A stretch of 64,000 bases of DNA from Cyrtodaria siliqua (lineage: Eukaryota; Mollusca; Bivalvia; Adapedonta; Hiatellidae), in the NCBI GenBank assembly GCA_037043455.1, contig JAWPHD010005073.1, positions 62,001 to 126,000 of the forward strand. The letters run 5' to 3'. This document shows, in pieces, positions 62,001 through 64,000 of the stretch; the stretch's first letter is position 1; each line of letters opens with the position of its first letter. A program made the translations under genes and the position numbers. The notes beneath the pieces are model-generated. The model saw nothing but the letters and a program-made list of their open reading frames with translations, was not told the origin of the DNA and did no database searches.

Positions 62001-62966
62001 TGATGACCTCAAACTCGAGATTACTGATGTATTTGTCTTCACTCTCTCGTCCAAAGGCACCAGCAAATGACATTTCCCGTTCTTGTGGAAGACTGATGGA
62101 AATCTCACCAGCATAGTTGGGATACAGGTTTGTTCTATTGTGAAGTTTAATTCCAAAGTTAACCATTCTCTCTGGGTGATATCTGACATTCACATCCGTT
62201 TCAATGCTTTTGCCATCATGCATGTAGCCTCCAGTTACAGTCACATTAATGTCCTAAAATATCAATCATACATTAATGTATTATAAAAACTTTGAAGTCA
62301 GTTATTTCAGCTTATAAAGTGTCAATAACAAATCATGTTTTTGACACGATGATTTGTTTTTGACACGTTTTAATGAGATATTCTATCAGAGACTATTTTA
62401 ACCATTGAAAATTCATTAATATTTCAAATCTTTAAAAATTACTCTACTGGAAATTGTTTTCTCTTCAATGCTGTATTTGTTTCAAAATTTGTTTAAATTA
62501 AATACCGTATTTGTCGGCCTATAGCGCGCATGCGCATATAACGCGCACCCCGACTTTGGGCCTGAAATTCTTGGAAAAAAACTTTGTGTAATGTATTGTA
62601 GCATAATCAGTTGACCAGAATTTCAGCAAAAAACTGTTTACCTCTGTTTACCATCAAATAAACTTATTATAACACAATATTAAACTTATTATTACAAACA
62701 CAATATTCATTGACTATTATAATTGTTAATATGCTGGATGTACCTTGGCTGGTAACTTGAAACCCACTGTGTAATCAATCTGTATCTTTGATTGTTGTGT
62801 CTTGTGTTTGGCAGTAAGTGACAAGTCTAGTCGCTCCTTTGTTGCCTTATCTTTCATGTTCTTGCCATACAGGACTGCAGCATTCAGGTTGGTGAACATT
62901 TTGTTGTGATTAAATGTCGCTACCAGTGACCCATCTATGTCATTGTTTCTCAAGGAGTTCAAATTG
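16081..62966 (-). CDS. Large lipid transfer protein, apolipophorin-like (5'-partial, 21 exons)
   Basis: A multi-exon gene whose 5' part lies beyond the window. Joining 21 exons at splice sites in matching phase gives about 2,967 residues and one stop at 16081-16083. The order is beta-strand repeats, helical region, VWD domain with C8-like cysteines, VWA-like segment and C-terminal Cys cluster. That layout fits the large lipid transfer protein superfamily (apolipophorin II/I, vitellogenin, apolipoprotein B). ApoB and MTP lack the VWD domain, so an apolipophorin-type secreted lipoprotein backbone is the best fit. Family knowledge: such proteins carry lipid in hemolymph. A divergent vitellogenin is less likely, because no phosvitin-like serine tract is visible. 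Exons run 62966 to 16081 on the minus strand and are listed separately. The N-terminal lipid-binding module, signal peptide and promoter are not in the window. Confidence 0.88.
16615..16807. mobile_element. TTAA-ended MITE, copy 1 (193 bp)
   Basis: Ends TTAACCCGCTA and TAGCGGGTTAA are inverted repeats. The interior TGGACTGTTCTTTCTTTGAA and GATCAGCCTGCAAGTTACAG is shared with the copy at 47806-47998. Confidence 0.82.
16915..16977 (-). CDS. Apolipophorin-like exon 20 (short)
   Basis: 63 bases (21 codons), phase 0 on both sides; acceptor ATACTTTTACAG|CAG, donor TTACAG|GTAATAC. Reads QVPDVLTAVVNYKNQLVQKL, an amphipathic helix. If the donor were not used the frame would end about 12 codons later, so an alternative C-terminus is possible. 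Confidence 0.72.
17016..17180. repeat. G-rich dispersed repeat
   Basis: GGGGCGTACCTGGAGCATTT through GTGGGAGGGGGAAACCC and GGGGGGCCTCCCCCTCG. A related copy lies at about 45650-45975 (GGGGCGTAGCATTGCCTG, GTGGGGGCCTCCCTC). No coding content. Confidence 0.6.
17668..17975 (-). CDS. Apolipophorin-like exon 19: C-terminal helix and cysteine cluster
   Basis: 308 bases; acceptor GTCTCTGCAG|GCC, donor TATAAAG|GTATATG, phase 0. Reads GLDNREVFMGRIRGNENDLF, then an alpha-helical middle (RDSIRQQQAFMNVLADRV), then a cysteine cluster C-x2-C-x-C-x12-C-x2-C (CQACSCELD... VCRRC). The cluster may be disulfide-linked or metal-binding; disulfides are more likely in a secreted protein. A 60-bp tandem array begins within about 15 bases upstream of the acceptor. 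Confidence 0.85.
17985..19412. repeat. 60-bp minisatellite next to the exon 19 acceptor
   Basis: About 23-24 units of 60 bp, close to GGTTGACATATGGTGACTGG, AGTTAGATATTGTTCAGTGT, ATTAATTTACTGTAATATAA. The last five units (19080-19390) are nearly identical. The first, degenerate unit begins about ten bases from the exon 19 acceptor and overlaps its likely branch-point region. Confidence 0.92.
20086..20215. repeat. Short tandem repeat, CCCAAATCTCCCTATTTCAG type
   Basis: Six or so imperfect copies of a roughly 20-bp unit containing TCTCCCTATTT, in the intron between exons 19 and 18. Confidence 0.7.
20360..20502 (-). CDS. Apolipophorin-like exon 18
   Basis: 143 bases; acceptor ATTCTCTTCAG|TTG, donor TTTATG|GTTAGTT, phase 1. 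Reads SCSPCEEAESYSYNSLSSQL, then RDITLHVLRQNGFQLK and SPKSLIY. The strand-like ITLHVL followed by a polar tail looks like the last part of the VWA-like unit. The C-x2-C is new relative to the exons before. Confidence 0.8.
20773..22750 (+). mobile_element. Tandem-core element, family E, copy 2
   Basis: Same head, 310-bp core units (about six), GACGGAC microsatellite (22660-22705) and tail as copy 1, in the intron between exons 18 and 17. Its first unit is internally shortened near 20900-20940. Confidence 0.87.
22990..24355. mobile_element. Palindromic foldback MITE (family B) split by a nested element
   Basis: The left arm (22995-23290) is the inverse of the right arm (23376-23540 continued at 24238-24352); the centre near 23330 is itself inverted (CAGTAGGTTTAGAAATGG against ACCATTTCTTAATCTACTG). 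Without the insert the element would be about 680 bp. The insert is listed separately. Confidence 0.75.
23543..24235 (+). mobile_element. Tandem-core element nested in the family B foldback
   Basis: Three units of about 162 bp (CATATAATGACCTTCAGTGT at about 23668, 23830 and 23991), followed by ACGGACGGACTGACTGACTG and a tail ending AAGTCGACTCAAAAAACTG. The host element's sequence resumes directly after it. Confidence 0.72.
24856..25078 (-). CDS. Apolipophorin-like exon 17: VWA-like segment
   Basis: 223 bases; acceptor TTATTGTTCAG|GCG, donor GTCAG|GTATGTG, phase 2. Reads GVSDNQYSLIGYAGSQVDSH, helix (NDASKFAMGLENL), GAIMYSTTLKFR, then strand KTVILV. Strand YSLIGYAG and terminal strand KTVILVS match the alternating strand-helix order of a VWA-like fold. 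Confidence 0.84.
25429..25623 (-). CDS. Apolipophorin-like exon 16: start of VWA-like segment
   Basis: 195 bases; acceptor ATTTTATCAG|TGA, donor AAGTCAG|GTGAGC, phase 1. Reads VRCEAHDNTEFLSNETLRFE, then KSMDIVFVVEERQCNRDV and helix. The buried strand MDIVFVVEE resembles strand 1 of a VWA (Rossmann-type) fold, but the DxSxS metal motif is replaced by VEERQ, so metal binding is unlikely. Confidence 0.82.
26717..27294. mobile_element. Tandem-core element with TATACCCC ends
   Basis: Ends TATACCCC and GGGGTATA are inverted. A GTCCGTCCGTCTGTCTG microsatellite lies near the left end; the core has three units of 145 bp (GCTCCATAACTCCTCTCC at 26801, 26946, 27091). In the intron between exons 16 and 15. 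Confidence 0.78.
27497..27620 (-). CDS. Apolipophorin-like exon 15: C8-like cysteine block
   Basis: 124 bases; acceptor CTATGTGCAG|GTA, donor CATGTG|GTAAGATC, phase 1. Reads VKPDHFQHSCDLEPSRLCDI then ANLYVHTCAKNAI and IPQSC. The spacing C-x7-C then Y-x3-C resembles the C8 region that follows VWD domains. With exon 14 it supplies at least six cysteines, probably paired in the secretory pathway. Confidence 0.85.
27843..28110. mobile_element. 268-bp MITE with a tRNA-like interior
   Basis: Terminal inverted repeats of about 32 bp: ACTCACATGCCAAATT... with GGAACCAATCTGAT, and the inverse ending GGCATTTGAGT. Inside, 27930-28005 reads like a degraded tRNA (TTTGGCACAGTCGGTTAGAG as A box, GTTCAGGGTTTGAGGC as weak B box). 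Not a functional tRNA: no acceptor stem pairing. Confidence 0.72.
28773..29750. repeat. 51-bp minisatellite built from the exon 14/intron junction
   Basis: About 19 units of close to 51 bp (a few shorter). On the minus strand each unit reads roughly CATTCTTCTCTCAG, ACCGTGCTTCTTGCAG, GCAAGTATAATTCACT. The first unit is the coding end of exon 14 plus its GC donor; the other units lie in the following intron. About a dozen units keep CAG|GCAA and some carry CAGTCAAG instead. The array ends at a fragment of the foldback MITE family (28733-28772). Unit length divisible by three leaves long open frames that are not genes. Confidence 0.93.
29711..29714 (-). promoter_or_regulatory. Non-canonical GC-AG 5' splice site of exon 14
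   Basis: The minus strand reads TTGCAG|GCAAGT, a full match to the U1-pairing consensus except GC in place of GT. Such compensating strong matches are typical of functional GC donors. The nearest GT (GTATAA, four bases on) would break the phase with exon 15. Confidence 0.75.
29713..30105 (-). CDS. Apolipophorin-like exon 14: second half of VWD and C8-like start; GC donor
   Basis: 393 bases (131 codons), phase 0. Acceptor CCCTGAACAG|GTA. It opens VTVDGKPTELPYIADNLHII and contains the calcium-loop-like GGLLGTYDNEQHNDM, where the Cys of the usual GLCG is replaced by Leu. It ends CEAVFDKTQSSLRPCFLQ, the first cysteines of a C8-like block. The donor chosen is the non-canonical CTTGCAG|GCAAGTATAA at 29713/29712. 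It alone gives phase 0 with exon 15 and a normal cysteine spacing (CFLQ then VKPDHFQHSCD). Reading past it gives a stop at 29659-29661. Confidence 0.85.
30365..31455. repeat. 39-bp G-rich minisatellite in the VWD intron
   Basis: About 28 units of 39 bp between exons 13 and 14. The plus strand unit is close to GGTAAATAGGGGTGTGGGGG followed by ATGATGGGAGGTGGGCCAT. Most units contain four runs of three or more G with loops of 3-5 bases. Some units are shorter or have lost one run. The minus (mRNA-sense) strand is C-rich. Open frames on both strands through the array come from the 39-bp period. Confidence 0.93.
31745..31959 (-). CDS. Apolipophorin-like exon 13: first half of VWD domain
   Basis: 215 bases; acceptor TGATCTTCAG|CAT, donor TTCATG|GTTTGTG. 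The GTTTGT donor is not ideal, but it is the site that ends the domain-like sequence in phase 0. It opens FATVSGKEHYTTFDGRHFDL and then AGLCSYILVEDLENRNF, the typical start of a von Willebrand D domain (aromatic-x-TFDG-x-x-F, then a C-x-Y-x-L strand). It continues to VVMVHGKTVEMSRNFM. VWD domains occur in apolipophorin and vitellogenin. Confidence 0.88.
32056..32252 (-). mobile_element. tRNA-headed SINE, family S1 (B box lost)
   Basis: The minus strand begins with GGCCGAATGGTTAACAGTG (A-box-like) and ends GACCGTCATATATAACC beside a poly-T tract (32022-32043 on plus). Relative to the copy at 39722 it lacks the GGTTCGAATCCC stretch. Core words TTTTTTGTGGTGGAGGCAGA and GGGTAGAACCAGTACTGT. In the intron between exons 13 and 12. 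Confidence 0.78.
32598..32958 (-). CDS. Apolipophorin-like exon 12: helical to VWD linker
   Basis: 361 bases; acceptor TTCATGTAG|GTA, donor TTTGATG|GTGAGTAA, phase 1 at the end. It opens VSWIYKFNDMDTELIQKLLT, passes through helical sequence and a short beta stretch (GEIEFDLYLPIPM), and ends in a Pro/Trp-rich linker (PPVQWMNKDWIPPFD). That linker leads straight into the VWD domain of exon 13. Confidence 0.86.
33046..33318 (-). mobile_element. tRNA-headed SINE, family S2, with target-site duplication
   Basis: Flanked by identical 13-bp repeats GTTTTGTCTAGAA at 33033-33045 and 33319-33331. The minus strand begins with GTCCGTGGCCGAGTGGTTAG (A box), then GTAGGTTCGATCCCTCAGG (B box), body, and an AATTCAATTCAATTC tail. 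The perfect TSD and intact boxes point to a young insertion in the intron between exons 12 and 11. Confidence 0.9.
33502..33992 (+). mobile_element. Small tandem-core element
   Basis: Head AAAACACAAGACCTTAGAGT with GCTCTACTAAC; core with TGTTGACGGATCGGGACAAT and ATGCATCCTGTGAAGTTTCG; tail CATAAACTCTGCAGGCCCTT with CCAGAAGAGCTAA. The same core, without ends, recurs at 37230-37730. Confidence 0.68.
34129..34284 (-). CDS. Apolipophorin-like exon 11: helical
   Basis: 156 bases (52 codons); acceptor ATGATTGTAG|CTA, donor GAACAG|GTATAC, phase 0 on both sides. Reads LFIDALEKSSLSDKYQALYK through YQAILDLYEQ. A symmetric phase-0 exon, so it could be skipped without a frame shift. Confidence 0.82.
34322..34680. 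repeat. Direct repeat pair with tRNA-like segment
   Basis: Two related blocks, about 34332-34430 and 34530-34660, share GGTTTATAAG and TAGCTAGCTTTTATGG. The second contains TGGTAGAGCATCCGCTTCAC and CGAGTTCAAACCCTGC, a tRNA-like A/B-box pair without a closing stem. In the intron between exons 11 and 10. Confidence 0.55.
34895..35028 (-). CDS. Apolipophorin-like exon 10: helical
   Basis: 134 bases; acceptor TTGTTTTAG|TGC, donor CACCAG|GTAGGC. Reads VLIDELALTPYIDDLKAMYD through LDVHKILNEVHQ, phase 0 at the end. Helical and leucine-rich. Confidence 0.82.
36085..37245. mobile_element. Two adjacent elements with shared ends and different interiors
   Basis: Left end TTTAAATAGTCCAACACTGG at about 36087 and 36410; right end CAACGT(C/G)TTGAACTATTC at about 36359 and 37195; ends are inverted with respect to each other. 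The first interior (about 200 bp) is a GACTGGGACAGCA two-unit repeat. The second (about 715 bp) contains the 170-bp palindrome. Confidence 0.65.
36667..36836. repeat. 170-bp palindrome
   Basis: Arms CAATTGTAAACAATAATTTC and its inverse are separated by a 17-base loop (36743-36759, itself GC-rich and self-complementary: CGCCCTTCGGGC). Outer arms GAACATCGTTTACGGTGAAT and the inverse ATTCACAGTAAACGATGTTC extend it to about 77 bp per arm. Confidence 0.85.
37753..38260. mobile_element. MITE with TTTAAAGGGACA ends, tRNA-like interior
   Basis: Ends TTTAAAGGGACAATGTCC and (inverted) TTTAAAGGGACACTGTCC, about 508 bp. On the minus strand inside, TGTTAGCTCAGTCAGGAGC and GCGAGTTCAAATGCCC look like tRNA A and B boxes about 85 bases apart, with an AGCGTAAA/CACTATTATT insert between. 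A derived, non-functional tRNA-like sequence. Confidence 0.75.
38844..38919. repeat. Inverted repeat, 23-bp arms
   Basis: ATCGAGGGCTCAGCACAAAA at 38844 and its inverse ending GTACTGAGCCCTCGAT at 38919, with a 30-base loop. One mismatch seen (AGCAC/GTACT). Confidence 0.8.
38934..39216. mobile_element. MITE with TTTAAAGGGACA ends, short form (283 bp)
   Basis: Inverted ends of about 30 bp: TTTAAAGGGACACATGGCAA with TCTTGAG, and the inverse ending GCCGTGTGTCCCTTTAAG. Shares its outermost 13 bases with the 37753-38260 element but not the interior. A decayed end (GGGACACACGATAATCTTAA) also lies near 26644. Confidence 0.8.
39361..39493 (-). CDS. Apolipophorin-like exon 9: helical
   Basis: 133 bases; acceptor TTTATTGCAG|AAA, donor TCGTCG|GTAAGTAG, phase 1 at the end. 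Reads KCQTKMLKEIDIIFATLTQN through EDVSVEVKQYIV. Amphipathic helices continue, with one cysteine close to the one in exon 8. Confidence 0.82.
39722..39927 (-). mobile_element. tRNA-headed SINE, family S1 (complete)
   Basis: The minus strand starts CTCCGTGGCCGAATGGTTAA (A box) and has GCAGGTTCGAATCCCACTAG (B box), so the RNA polymerase III promoter looks intact. The body ends GACCGTCATATATAACC. Fragments of the same family occur at 6613-6710 and 7116-7212. It resembles mollusc tRNA-derived SINEs in layout; exact family not determined. Confidence 0.82.
40390..40537 (-). CDS. Apolipophorin-like exon 8: helical
   Basis: 148 bases; acceptor CTTGTTTCAG|TGC, donor GTTGAC|GTATGTATG. Sequence from AGYSSAITGLRENYDKVAEK to MVKQVTEGVD. 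The first base completes a leucine codon from exon 7 and the exon ends in phase 0. Amphipathic helix with one cysteine (FQECYND). Confidence 0.82.
41858..44756. repeat. 42-bp minisatellite (about 69 units) in intron between exons 8 and 7
   Basis: Very homogeneous units, close to AATAGTAGCTCCCCGGCGTT then ATGTAAAATACCTCATACTACT. Variation is confined to a few positions: CCC/CTC/CCT before GG, GCG/GCA/GTG, TATG/TACG, and CCTC/CATC/CGTC. A stop-free plus-strand frame of 911 codons follows from the 42-bp unit. Parts show higher-order order, a four-unit block repeated at about 42880-43320. Confidence 0.95.
44868..45151 (-). CDS. Apolipophorin-like exon 7: helical, coiled-coil-like
   Basis: 284 bases; acceptor TGTTTATCAG|AGC, donor GATGCT|GTAAGTC, phase 2 at the end. 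It opens SFSGDALKQITSEVSSVMDG and then runs through strongly helical, charged sequence with heptad-like spacing (EEEVQLIEKELKAMKKELKR). It marks the change from beta-rich to alpha-rich protein; in apoB-type proteins amphipathic helical domains alternate with beta domains. Confidence 0.85.
45265..45605 (+). mobile_element. Foldback-MITE family B, one arm
   Basis: TAGCTATCCCGCCAACAACA, ATGTACACCGTTTCTAAACC, AACTTACATATTTTGAGAAT, AACACCTGGATAGAGTTTTG. Includes a short (TA)n run at 45338-45354. In the intron between exons 7 and 6. Confidence 0.75.
47489..47540. repeat. 18-bp triple tandem repeat beside the exon 6 donor
   Basis: Three copies of GGTTTATTAGGGATTATA on the plus strand, the nearest about ten bases inside intron 6. 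Directly seen; function unknown. Confidence 0.85.
47552..47733 (-). CDS. Apolipophorin-like exon 6
   Basis: 182 bases; acceptor CATTTAAG|CTG, donor GTTGCT|GTAAGTACC. It encodes DKKKQIKTSSFFPNATSFVS to LKWRPQLVQDVA, with one N-glycosylation sequon (NAT). It ends in phase 0. An 18-bp tandem repeat begins about ten bases inside the donor (see 47489-47540). Confidence 0.8.
47806..47998. mobile_element. TTAA-ended MITE, copy 2 (193 bp)
   Basis: Ends TTAACCTGCTA and TAGCAGGTTAA; same length as copy 1. The flanking AACCC/GGGTT extends the inverted repeat to about 17 bases. In the intron between exons 6 and 5. Confidence 0.82.
48352..50412. repeat. 34-bp minisatellite (about 60 units) in intron between exons 6 and 5
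   Basis: Unit close to AGGTATGATTACCTGTGGCA followed by ACTGTCAATGTTCT. Edge units are more divergent, interior units more alike. A block of 12 units (408 bp) is duplicated: the rare GACTAGCAGCAACTGGCA variant recurs at about 49464 and 49872 with matching neighbours. Confidence 0.94.
50778..50937 (-). CDS. Apolipophorin-like exon 5
   Basis: 160 bases; acceptor GTATGACAG|ATA, donor CATATG|GTAAAAC. It reads ITTPDDTAEIVGHVTENS through DTLEHTLDASLSY, ending in phase 1. It is too short to be noticed as an open frame alone; the splice sites and matching phase on both sides support it. It is the last beta-type segment before a basic, polar stretch. Confidence 0.8.
51029..51832 (+). mobile_element. 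Tandem-core element in the intron between exons 5 and 4
   Basis: Head AAAGGCCCAAGAGAGTCTGT with GATGCTCTACT; core units around GTAGGTCACAGTGACC / TAAGGAACATTCTGG (about four, 100-140 bp apart, degenerate); tail CTTTGGCCAGTAGAGCTAA. Confidence 0.68.
52305..52488 (-). CDS. Apolipophorin-like exon 4
   Basis: 184 bases; acceptor CCTGTACAG|TGC, donor ATTAAG|GTAGCA. It encodes AGWYVDHVQTKTHLEMSSSL followed by strand-like segments ending in ARELNIK, phase 0. The open frame continues into the intron but leaves the protein-like pattern after the donor. Confidence 0.82.
52841..54436 (+). mobile_element. Tandem-core element, family E, copy 3
   Basis: Head CAAGAGGTCAATGACCTTGA, about five core units, microsatellite GACAGACGGACGGACGG (54340-54390) and tail ending CAGTAGAGCTA, in the intron between exons 4 and 3. 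All three family E copies lie in the same orientation. Confidence 0.87.
54540..54930. repeat. Degenerate tandem-core remnant
   Basis: Repeats of GGCAGATAACTCACTTTGAT / CACTCTGTGAAAGTGTGGTT at about 100-130-base spacing, then AGGGCCATAACTCC. No ends. The rest of the flanking introns (55109-56339 and 56641-57138) shows only weak repeat traces. Confidence 0.5.
54960..55108 (-). CDS. Apolipophorin-like exon 3
   Basis: 149 bases; acceptor TGTAATGCAG|GAG, donor CTACAG|GTACATT. It reads from ELSLKTDMAVNDGTKLLDG to KYFINKDGSEKPNY in the frame set by exon 2 and ends in phase 2, which the T opening exon 4 completes as serine. It continues the beta-rich region: short strands and charged turns, no cysteine. 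Confidence 0.82.
56340..56640 (+). mobile_element. Foldback-MITE family B, one arm
   Basis: TATCCCACCCACAACAGCCA, ATGTACACCGTTCTAAACCT, GACCAAACCCAAAAACTGG. In the intron between exons 3 and 2. Confidence 0.72.
57139..62253 (-). CDS. Apolipophorin-like giant exon 2: beta-repeat lipid-binding region
   Basis: 5,115 bases, 1,705 codons with no stop. Acceptor TATTTTAG|GAC, donor AACAAG|GTACAA, phase 0 at both ends. The protein is built of amphipathic beta-strand segments. A [ST]P[FY] motif, often TPFExY, occurs 14 times. In the best-preserved stretch (about 60.2-59.2 kb) successive motifs are 58, 57, 56, 54, 57 and 54 residues apart, and most units there also carry an F/Y-H-x-G-like turn about 14-18 residues later. 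Only two cysteines occur (Cys-Glu-Cys near 59775), so this part is not disulfide-stabilised. By analogy with apolipoprotein B, such sheets would wrap the lipid core; that is inference. The open frame runs on into the intron to a stop at 57112. Confidence 0.92.
62505..62590. repeat. GC-rich dispersed repeat fragment
   Basis: ACCGTATTTGTCGGCCTATA then GCGCGCATGCGCATATAACG. It stands out from its AT-rich intron and includes a palindromic GCGCATGCGC; it looks like the end of a dispersed element. Confidence 0.5.
62744..62966 (-). CDS. Apolipophorin-like exon 1 of window
   Basis: 223 bases. The acceptor is TTCTTCTTGCAG just above 62966 and the donor is AAG|GTACAT at 62744/62743. The first base completes a codon from an exon outside the window; the exon ends in phase 0 and joins the giant exon. 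It encodes alternating hydrophobic/polar beta-type sequence (for example DGSLVATFNHNKMF and IQIDYTVGFKLPAK), in keeping with the lipid-binding beta-sheet part of the family. No coding exon was found between 62967 and 64000. Confidence 0.85.
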
Positions 62967-64000
62967 CTGCAAGAAGAAGGATATGAGATGGTATGGTTAG
63001 CAGTTACTGTCAAAAGTAGGATCTGTATGAATCATGTTATACAGCCATTGCCATTCAATGCATTGCATTTTACAGTAGTGCGTTATTAAAGTTAAATCCT
63101 TTCAATCAAATGTAAAACCATTTAACCAACCAGTCCATCAAACAAGAGAACCAAAATGGCACTGAATTGCTCACCTTATGATGCCTTAAAGCATTCAGGT
63201 CTAGTAATTAAGTGTATATAATTATGTTTCTAGGGTGGGGATCTCAACGGTTTTCAAGTTACGACCTAGGGGCTATGTCCCCAGGTGTTGAAATTGTTGA
63301 AAAAGACCCTAGGGCTGATGCTAGTGGGATGGTTGTATCCATCTTCCCATTCCCAGTGAGAGTATATAATGGCTTTAGAGTGGGGATCTCCACTGTTTTC
63401 AAGTTATGAATCAGGGGTTATGTCACAAACTTTGGACCCCTGGGGTGCAGCCATTTTTAACCCCGGGGATTTCATTTGTACAACTCTTATAGTGTAGGGG
63501 GTTGGCAATCATTAATAAAGAAAAACTGTCGAAATCTGATCAGTATATGGTTCTTGAGAAGAAGATTTTTTTAAGGTTCTGACAATATACGGTAATGGTG
63601 GCCATCTTGGATGTCGGATTGATCTGATTTGTACAACTTCAAAATCCGTATTATCCATGTTAAATTTGGTCTAAATTGGCCAATCAGTTTCTGAGGAGGT
63701 CGTTTGAAACAAAAGTTTACACCGCCTTCAGCTCCGGTGGTATAATAAAAAGAAATGCATAAGAAAATATACTGTAAACCAAATCAAGATGCGACACCCG
63801 GTGGCAAAGAGAGAGAAAAACAATTAAACAGAGACAGATAACTTTAAAAATCAAATTCCCACTGTGGGTTTATGGTAATAAGTGAAATCCTTCAATGCAC
63901 ATTGTTATAGTTAGTAGTGATGAAATGTACAATGATGAAATGTACAATCATCACAAAAGCTTAGGAAGGGAATGATGAGCACAGAAGATTTTTGTCATAT
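62967..64000. other. Intron sequence upstream of exon 1, no exon seen
   Basis: Holds a tandem-core head near 63141 (AAACAAGAGAACCAAAATGG), two copies of GTGGGGATCTC.ACnGTTTTCAAGTTA (about 63235 and 63379) and a degenerate family D stretch. No coding exon with acceptable splice sites was found. Confidence 0.6.

Overview
The window looks like genomic DNA from a mollusc, most likely a bivalve. It is AT-rich and intron-rich, and packed with short non-autonomous mobile elements: tandem-core elements with GACGGAC-type microsatellites of the 'pearl'/Helentron-associated style, foldback and TTAA-type MITEs, and tRNA-headed SINEs. The species call is an inference from repeat style and gene type. No transposase, reverse transcriptase, rRNA or functional tRNA gene was recognised.

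One real gene occupies most of the window. It lies on the minus strand, enters from beyond position 64000 and ends near 14515. It encodes the middle and C-terminal part of a large lipid transfer protein of the apolipophorin / apolipoprotein B / vitellogenin superfamily. I could place 21 exons by joining GT-AG (one GC-AG) splice sites in consistent reading phase: 8,904 coding bases including the stop, about 2,967 residues, with no internal stop. In protein order they give a 5.1-kb single exon of beta-rich repeats with a TPFxxY motif every 54-58 residues; a mixed region; an alpha-helical, coiled-coil-like region (exons near 45.1-32.6 kb); a von Willebrand D domain with a C8-like cysteine block (exons near 31.9, 30.0 and 27.6 kb); a VWA-like segment without a clear metal site (25.6-20.4 kb); and a C-terminal cysteine cluster (17.9 kb). 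The N-terminal lipid-binding module and promoter lie outside the window.

Region 1-14.5 kb is downstream of the gene and holds no convincing gene, only repeats: a long foldback structure (about 3.1-6.3 kb) loaded with a tandem array, a 502-bp near-perfect tandem duplication (6.2-7.2 kb), nested tandem-core elements (7.5-11.6 kb) and further arrays to 14.3 kb.

The introns hold five long minisatellites with different unit lengths: 60 bp at 18.0-19.4 kb, 51 bp at 28.8-29.75 kb, 39 bp at 30.4-31.5 kb, 42 bp at 41.9-44.75 kb and 34 bp at 48.35-50.4 kb. The 51-bp array is made of serial copies of the exon-intron junction beside it, including its GC-AG donor. The 39-bp array carries a four-G-run (G-quadruplex) motif in nearly every unit. 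The 60-bp array and an 18-bp array also run up to splice sites. The large open reading frames seen in these arrays arise because their unit lengths are multiples of three; they are not genes.
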